Source of the DNA: a virus
Strand: one strand, 5' to 3'
Length of the DNA stretch: 33,794 nucleotides
Virus record (IMG/VR): IMGVR_UViG_3300018079_000025
Coordinates: 1 to 33,794 of that record
A model generated the notes under the pieces. That model was not told where the DNA came from. It did no database searches and saw nothing but the letters and a program-made list of their open reading frames with translations. Position 1 is the stretch's first letter; every line of letters begins with the position of its first letter. The translations under genes were made by a program, and so were the position numbers. This document shows positions 30,169-33,794 of this stretch, piece after piece.

Positions 30169-30331
30169 ACGTAGGATTTTTGCCTCGCCTACGTTCTTAC
30201 CTTCAAGGTTGCAGTGATCGCGATTCTCCCCCTGCGAACCTGCGATAGCCTCACAGAGGCGTAGCCTTGAAGGCCACTGGCCCTAGGTTCCTCTGGACAC
30301 GGACCCCAGACGGTGACCTAGGGCCTTTTTT
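30169..30331 (+). ncRNA. structured RNA with three-way junction and terminator, upstream of nrdJ
   Basis: Much more GC-rich than the surrounding genes. P0: ACGTAGG/CCTACGT (30169-30175 with 30188-30194). P1: a 13-pair helix CCTTCAAGGTTGC with GTAGCCTTGAAGG (30200-30212 with 30261-30273; two G-U pairs). P1 encloses P2 ATCGC/GCGAT (30217-30221 with 30242-30246) and P3 GCCTC-ACA-GAGGC (30248-30260). P4 is a terminator (30279-30331). No open frame of worth crosses it. It may be a separate small RNA or a riboswitch-like leader of nrdJ; a structured 'nrdJ motif' is known upstream of nrdJ genes in metagenomes, but I cannot confirm a match. Confidence 0.55.
30279..30331 (+). terminator. intrinsic terminator of the structured RNA
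   Basis: A ten-pair stem GGCCCTAGGT/ACCTAGGGCC (30279-30288 with 30316-30325), inner stem TCTGG/CCAGA (30292-30296 with 30306-30310), followed by six T (30326-30331). A second copy of the 3' arm, CCTAGGGGCCTT, occurs at 30339-30350 and could compete for pairing. Confidence 0.75.
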
Positions 30332-30367
30332 CTTGACGCCTAGGGGCCTTCTGCGGCAAGGTGTGAG

Positions 30368-30447
30368 TTCGGCTCCTTTTCCTCCCAAGGGTGTAGGAGC
30401 CGAGCGGCTCAGAGGGCTAATGGTCACCCCCCGCGCCCTCTGAGCCG
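30368..30447 (+). promoter_or_regulatory. paired hairpins with interchangeable arms in nrdJ leader
   Basis: Hairpin 1: TTCGGCTCCT with AGGAGCCGAG (30368-30377 with 30395-30404). Hairpin 2: a perfect 13-pair CGGCTCAGAGGGC with GCCCTCTGAGCCG (30405-30417 with 30435-30447), followed by TTTC. The core CGGCTC occurs twice and GAGCCG twice, so a third hairpin (30397-30401 with 30406-30410) can form instead of both. Such exclusive pairing is typical of regulatory leaders. Confidence 0.55.
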
Positions 30448-30487
30448 TTTCAAAATAAAAAATAAAATATAAAAAGAGGCATACAAC

Positions 30488-32260
30488 ATGACGGCTATGA
30501 ATTTCTACAGCGCTAGAAGTGTATCTTCTGCGCATGATGAATCTTATATGAAAGAGTTACAATATTTTGACAGGTTACACGCTGAAAAATACAGAGATAC
30601 AAACCAAACAAAGCAGCAACACTGTGAACGATTATCAACTAATTTAGCGTCTGATAGTGAACATAAAAATAAACTATATGAAATACTGTACTACAACAGA
30701 TTTCTTCCAGCAGGTAGGGTTCAAGCGGCACTAGGAGCAACGGAACGTGAAGTATCTCCTTTTAATTGTTCTGTATCTCAAACTATTGAAGATAGTATGG
30801 AGTCTATTATGGTGGCACTTTCAAATGCTGCAAAAATACTCCGTCTCGGTACAGGAATTGGGTATAACTTTAGTCATCTCAGACCCCAAGGTGCCGAGAT
30901 CAGAAAACTTAAAACTCAGTCATCCGGCCCATTAAGCTTTATGAAAATATTCGACGTTATGGCCAGCACCATAGCCAGTTCTGGTCATCGTCGTGGCGCA
31001 CAGATGGGAATAATGAATGTCGACCACCTAGACATTGAGGAGTTTATTGACGCAAAAATGGAAAAAGGAGCCTACAGACAATTTAATTTATCAGTTGGCA
31101 TCTCCGATAAATTCATGGATTGCGTTAAGGAAAATGCTGAATGGCCATTGTCTTTCAATGGGGGAATTACGAACATTACATCAGCTAGATTACTATGGAG
31201 GAAAATCATTAACAATGCGTATGAAAGCGCCGAACCTGGAATAATATTTATTGATCGGCTAAATGATAAAAATAACCTTTGGTACTGCGAGGAAATAGAG
31301 GCAACTAATCCTTGCAGCGAACAGCCTTTGCCACCATACGGGTTATGCACACTTGGATCGTTTAATTTAGTTGCGTACTTGTATAAACAAGATAGAAAAT
31401 TTCAATTTAACTTTGCTCAATTTTATTCTGATATTTACAGAATAGTTGAGGCCTATGATAATATATTCGACGATGCTGTGTATGCTATTCCAGAACATGA
31501 AGTCGAAGCAAAATCTAAACGAAGAATGGGCTTGGGTTTGACTGGAATAGCAAACGCTATTGAATTAATGAATGGTGAACCGTCTTATGGAGACTTTAAT
31601 TTTTGTGGTTGGCTAGGACACATAGCTAGGGAGCTATGTGTAACTGCATATGATGCCAGCGTAGAATTGGCAAAGAAACGCGGTAGTTTTCCTTTATATG
31701 ATACTGATAAGTATCTATCTTCTAATTTTATAAAAATTCTACCAGTAGAACTACAAAATAAAATAAATCGGTTTGGCATTCGCAACTCACATCTAATCAG
31801 CTACGCTCCATGTGGCACTATATCCCAAACAGCTTGGAATGTTAGCTCAGGTGTTGAACCTGTTTTTCACCATCAAATAGAACGTGACGTTTACATGAAG
31901 GATGGAAAAGAAACTATAACTATTACTGATTTTGCCTATAGAGAACACGGCTTCAAAGGAAAAACCCTTGAAGAATGCTCAATACAGGATCATTTAAATG
32001 TTGCTGAGATATGCCAAAAGTATTGTGATAGCGCAGTATCTAAAACAGTAAATGTAGCTAGTAATTGCAGCTACGATGAGTACGAGCAAATATACAGGAA
32101 AGCATACGACTTAGGGCTGAAGGGGATAACTGTTTACAGGCCTACAGAGCTTAGGGGGGTTGTAATAAAAAAAGCTGAGCCGGAACAGTTTGAGTTGCCG
32201 TTCCCCAGCTATAATCACAACCCTAATTTAAGCTGTGCTAATGGTACATGTGACCGTTAA
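30488..32260 (+). CDS. nrdJ: class II (B12-dependent) ribonucleotide reductase
   Basis: A 590-aa protein converting ribonucleotides to deoxyribonucleotides with adenosylcobalamin. The redox Cys is Cys94 (PFNCSVSQT) with partner Cys287 (YGLCTLGSFNL); the thiyl-radical Cys276 sits in the N-x-C-x-E motif NPCSEQ (274-279) with Asn274 and Glu278. Further landmarks are LRLGTGIGYNFSHLRP, ASSGHRRGAQMG and SYAPCGTISQTAWNVSSG. The C-terminal Cys583/Cys588 pair (SCANGTCDR) would receive electrons. There is no ATP-cone. Ribosome-binding site AAGAGG. It lies behind the structured leader. Confidence 0.93.
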   Translation: MTAMNFYSARSVSSAHDESYMKELQYFDRLHAEKYRDTNQTKQQHCERLSTNLASDSEHKNKLYEILYYNRFLPAGRVQAALGATEREVSPFNCSVSQTIEDSMESIMVALSNAAKILRLGTGIGYNFSHLRPQGAEIRKLKTQSSGPLSFMKIFDVMASTIASSGHRRGAQMGIMNVDHLDIEEFIDAKMEKGAYRQFNLSVGISDKFMDCVKENAEWPLSFNGGITNITSARLLWRKIINNAYESAEPGIIFIDRLNDKNNLWYCEEIEATNPCSEQPLPPYGLCTLGSFNLVAYLYKQDRKFQFNFAQFYSDIYRIVEAYDNIFDDAVYAIPEHEVEAKSKRRMGLGLTGIANAIELMNGEPSYGDFNFCGWLGHIARELCVTAYDASVELAKKRGSFPLYDTDKYLSSNFIKILPVELQNKINRFGIRNSHLISYAPCGTISQTAWNVSSGVEPVFHHQIERDVYMKDGKETITITDFAYREHGFKGKTLEECSIQDHLNVAEICQKYCDSAVSKTVNVASNCSYDEYEQIYRKAYDLGLKGITVYRPTELRGVVIKKAEPEQFELPFPSYNHNPNLSCANGTCDR

Positions 32261-32263
32261 AAC

Positions 32264-32307
32264 AACAACCCCTCCGACGTGTTTCCTAGGACACGGGAGG
32301 GGTTGTT
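32264..32307 (+). terminator. hairpin after nrdJ
   Basis: A 12-pair stem AACAACCCCTCC/GGAGGGGTTGTT with an inner CGTGT/ACACG, starting four bases after the nrdJ stop. No T-run follows, so it may be a Rho-independent terminator of weak type or an mRNA 3'-end stabiliser. Confidence 0.55.
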
Positions 32308-32325
32308 ACGAAGGAGATTTTGACA

Positions 32326-32397
32326 ATGAACAGAAACACACTAAAAGTGACAGCACACCTAGGAGACTGCCAAGAATGTACTCTACTGCAACACTAG
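32326..32397 (+). CDS. possible mini protein (23 aa)
   Basis: ATG 32326 with AAGGAG nine bases upstream, reading MNRNTLKVTAHLGDCQECTL then LQH to TAG 32397. The good ribosome-binding site is the main support; there is a CxxC pair. Confidence 0.3.
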   Translation: MNRNTLKVTAHLGDCQECTLLQH

Positions 32398-32428
32398 TAT
32401 ATGTCAAGTTGTTTCACGTACAACACTG

Positions 32429-32444
32429 ATCACAAAATCGTGAT
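32429..32444. promoter_or_regulatory. operator-like site ATCAC-N6-GTGAT (4 of 4) at a promoter
   Basis: ATCAC-AAAATC-GTGAT shares its last base with TTGACG (32444-32449), which could be the -35 of a promoter for the 32480 gene (weak -10 TAGTGT at 32468). A bound protein would touch RNA polymerase directly. A looser GTTGT...ACAAC pair lies just upstream. Confidence 0.5.
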
Positions 32445-32479
32445 TGACGTCAACTGATTGAGTGTGGTAGTGTAGATGT

Positions 32480-32971
32480 ATGCCTGAAAGCAAAATTACA
32501 ACCCATTCCAATGCTGTAGAGCATCTATCTGCTTTCGCTAAAGATACTATTATTCGTTTTGACTTAGTAGATAAAAACAACATAGCTGTTCTTCTCGATG
32601 AATTTAGAAAACTTAAACTTGTCAACGATGCTCTAGAAGCATCAATTAAACTCCTAAAAGAGATAGAGACTAATCTATCCTACAGTATAATCCCCGATAC
32701 TCTTGAAAATCTAGGTATGGACTCTGTAAAGTCTAAGGGGTATTTATACTCCCTTGGAGTGAGAGTAAATGCGTCTATACCTTTAGATCAGCAGGAAAAA
32801 GGATTTGAATGGTTGAAAACTAATGGGTTATCAGCAATTATAAAAGAAACAGTAAATGCTAAAACTTTATCTGCATCAATTAAAAGTTATACAGATATAG
32901 AAGGAAAACAGCCGCCTGAAGATGCAATAAAGATACACCGTCAGCGGTATATATCGGTGAGGAAAGCATGA
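32480..32971 (+). CDS. conserved phage early protein, unknown function
   Basis: A 163-aa protein. The N-terminal half is a long helix (VLLDEFRKLKLVNDALEASI, then KLLKEIETNL). Then IPDTLENLGMDSVKSKGYLY (in pieces) and a beta/helix end with KGFEWLKTNGLSAIIKETVN. The arrangement of helical linker, small beta sheet, then WLxxNG...IIKxTVN recalls small conserved phage proteins annotated only as hypothetical. Ends with an ATGA overlap to a 19-aa mini frame. Confidence 0.55.
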   Translation: MPESKITTHSNAVEHLSAFAKDTIIRFDLVDKNNIAVLLDEFRKLKLVNDALEASIKLLKEIETNLSYSIIPDTLENLGMDSVKSKGYLYSLGVRVNASIPLDQQEKGFEWLKTNGLSAIIKETVNAKTLSASIKSYTDIEGKQPPEDAIKIHRQRYISVRKA

Positions 32972-33027
32972 GTGAAGTACAACCAGAGCTTTTAAATAGA
33001 GCAAAACTGCCACTAATAAAATCATGA
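32968..33027 (+). CDS. coupled mini protein (19 aa)
   Basis: ATG 32968 to TGA 33027, reading MSEVQPELLNRAKLPLIKS. It is linked by four-base ATGA overlaps to both neighbours, which suggests it is translated and passes ribosomes to the 33024 gene. It may be a mere coupling device. Confidence 0.4.
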   Translation: MSEVQPELLNRAKLPLIKS

Positions 33028-33344
33028 ACCTACTAGAACTATCTAATGATAAAGAATGTCTCGATTTTGCGCAGTGGTTTAGCGAAGCCTCTTTTGGGGA
33101 TAACTATATCTATACTGTGGATGTATCTTTTTTTGAGCCTAAATCTTCTGTAAAGAAACTAGCATGGGAGTATGCCATCGATGGAAAAATATACATTACT
33201 CAAAAGAGGCTAGGTGATGGGCTGTACATGTATTTAGCTTTAAAAGCCAAACACAAACTTACGAAGCTCGTCCCCTGGGATTACTGGTATGAAAATCCAC
33301 GTAAAATATATATGAAACGACAAAAAAAGGAGGCGGAGAATTGA
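33024..33344 (+). CDS. unknown protein (106 aa)
   Basis: MNLLELSNDKECLDFAQWFS, then DVSFFEPKSSVKKLAWEYAI and GDGLYMYLALKAKHKLTKLV. Alpha/beta, aromatic, with a basic tail (RKIYMKRQKKEAEN). No motif recognised. The start is coupled to the mini frame before it, and its stop overlaps the next TTG start. Confidence 0.5.
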   Translation: MNLLELSNDKECLDFAQWFSEASFGDNYIYTVDVSFFEPKSSVKKLAWEYAIDGKIYITQKRLGDGLYMYLALKAKHKLTKLVPWDYWYENPRKIYMKRQKKEAEN

Positions 33345-33538
33345 GTAAAGAGGCAATACGCGGAGAAACGGGAATAATCTTTAGAGGGCAATGGAATTGG
33401 AGGAATTGTATAGGAGAAATAAAAGATTGGAACTTAGATAAAATAAAGCCAAAGAGCGCAGAAGCTCTTTACAATGCATGCACTGCTGTATTCAACTCTA
33501 GAAAACTACGCCCCAATGATTGGGGTAAAGTGGAGTAA
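33341..33538 (+). CDS. unknown protein (65 aa), TTG start
   Basis: A TTG start at 33341 overlapping the previous TGA, with AGGAGGCGGAG just upstream. Reads MSKEAIRGETGIIFRGQWNW then RNCIGEIKDWNLDKIKPKSA and a helical end (EALYNACTAVFNSRKL). Trp-rich and compact; no family recognised. Confidence 0.5.
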   Translation: MSKEAIRGETGIIFRGQWNWRNCIGEIKDWNLDKIKPKSAEALYNACTAVFNSRKLRPNDWGKVE

Positions 33539-33541
33539 GCG

Positions 33542-33794
33542 ATGAGAAAAAAAAGACGAAAAGGCAAAGGCGTAGAAAACCCGGCTTTGGTAGAATACGA
33601 TCGCATCTGCGATCCGGCTTGGGTAGAATACAATCGCGTCATCGCTACGGCTTTGGCAGAATACAATCGCGTCATCGCTACGGCTTTGGCAGAATACAAT
33701 CGCAGATGCGCTACGGCTTGGGTAGAATACAGTCGCATCCGCGATTCGGCTTGGGTAGAATACAGTCGCATCCGCGATTCGGCTTGGGCAGAAT
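33542..33794 (+). CDS. 11-residue-repeat protein C (partial at window edge)
   Basis: ATG 33542 with GGAG upstream; the frame is open to the last base. A short basic start (MRKKRRKGKGVENP) replaces the N-domain of proteins A and B, then units ALVEYDRICD, PAWVEYNRVIA, TALAEYNRVIA (twice in near-identical DNA), AWVEYSRIRDS and so on. The repeat type is the same as in 24047-24517 and 24849-25313 but lies 8 kb away. It supports a dispersed repeat-protein family whose array can be joined to different N-termini. Confidence 0.6.
   Translation, partial: MRKKRRKGKGVENPALVEYDRICDPAWVEYNRVIATALAEYNRVIATALAEYNRRCATAWVEYSRIRDSAWVEYSRIRDSAWAE

Noticed and set aside
30169-30331. tRNA or classical cobalamin riboswitch
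   Set aside because: No acceptor/T-arm layout with a CCA-type end, and no cobalamin-box sequence was found by eye.
30251-30535. Leftward 94-aa frame across the nrdJ leader
   Set aside because: It crosses the hairpins and runs into nrdJ; no start signal, and sequence composition follows the RNA structure.

Overview
The window is a 33.8-kb, AT-rich stretch of a tailed-bacteriophage genome. The head genes look like those of a podovirus: a large portal, a separate acidic scaffold, an HK97-like coat protein, and gp4-like adaptor and tail-stabilisation proteins. No integrase, lysogeny module, tRNA or CRISPR was recognised. The host is probably a Gram-negative bacterium. The evidence is an H-NS-type protein with a typical C-terminal TWxGRGRxPxW motif and sigma70-like promoters with TTGACA and TATAAT boxes. 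A B12-dependent ribonucleotide reductase would fit an aquatic phage, but host assignment from the sequence alone is weak.

Layout. Positions 1-20385 are one long leftward late operon. In transcription order it holds a likely small terminase, a spike-base-like protein, a fibre-like protein and several very small genes. Then come a Tat-leader protein carrying a coat-arm-like segment, the large terminase, two low-complexity or unknown proteins, the portal, the scaffold and the coat. A likely decoration protein, two paralogous MptE-like (DUF115) proteins flanking an unknown protein, the adaptor, an HNH homing endonuclease and a tail protein cut by the window edge complete it. Most genes overlap or abut. 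Several small ATGA-linked genes (39-58 aa) fill the gaps exactly. From 20530 to 22300 a rightward operon of small unknown genes ends in a second HNH endonuclease. Positions 22301-23506 are mostly non-coding and full of palindromes, operator-like sites, G-tracts and short iterons, with one small leftward gene inside. This is the best candidate for a replication origin or control region. Positions 23507-26033 hold small accessory genes, including two paralogous proteins built from 11-residue repeats; a third member runs off the right edge. A leftward H-NS-like gene (26148-26441) follows, then the leftward primase and SF3-type helicase pair (27027-29500). From 29583 rightward lie small genes, a GC-rich structured RNA region, class II ribonucleotide reductase (nrdJ) and a set of unknown early genes.

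How it works together. The primase-helicase and NrdJ supply DNA replication and deoxynucleotides. An H-NS-like protein and a repeated operator (ATCAC-N6-GTGAT, four exact copies) suggest transcriptional control of the early regions. The late operon supplies packaging, capsid and tail. The most notable features are: the structured RNA between 30134 and 30487 ahead of nrdJ, with alternative pairings; the 11-residue-repeat protein family; the Tat-leader protein that copies the coat protein N-arm; and two leader hairpins with compensatory base changes in front of tail genes. All functional calls rest on reading the sequence; no database search was run.
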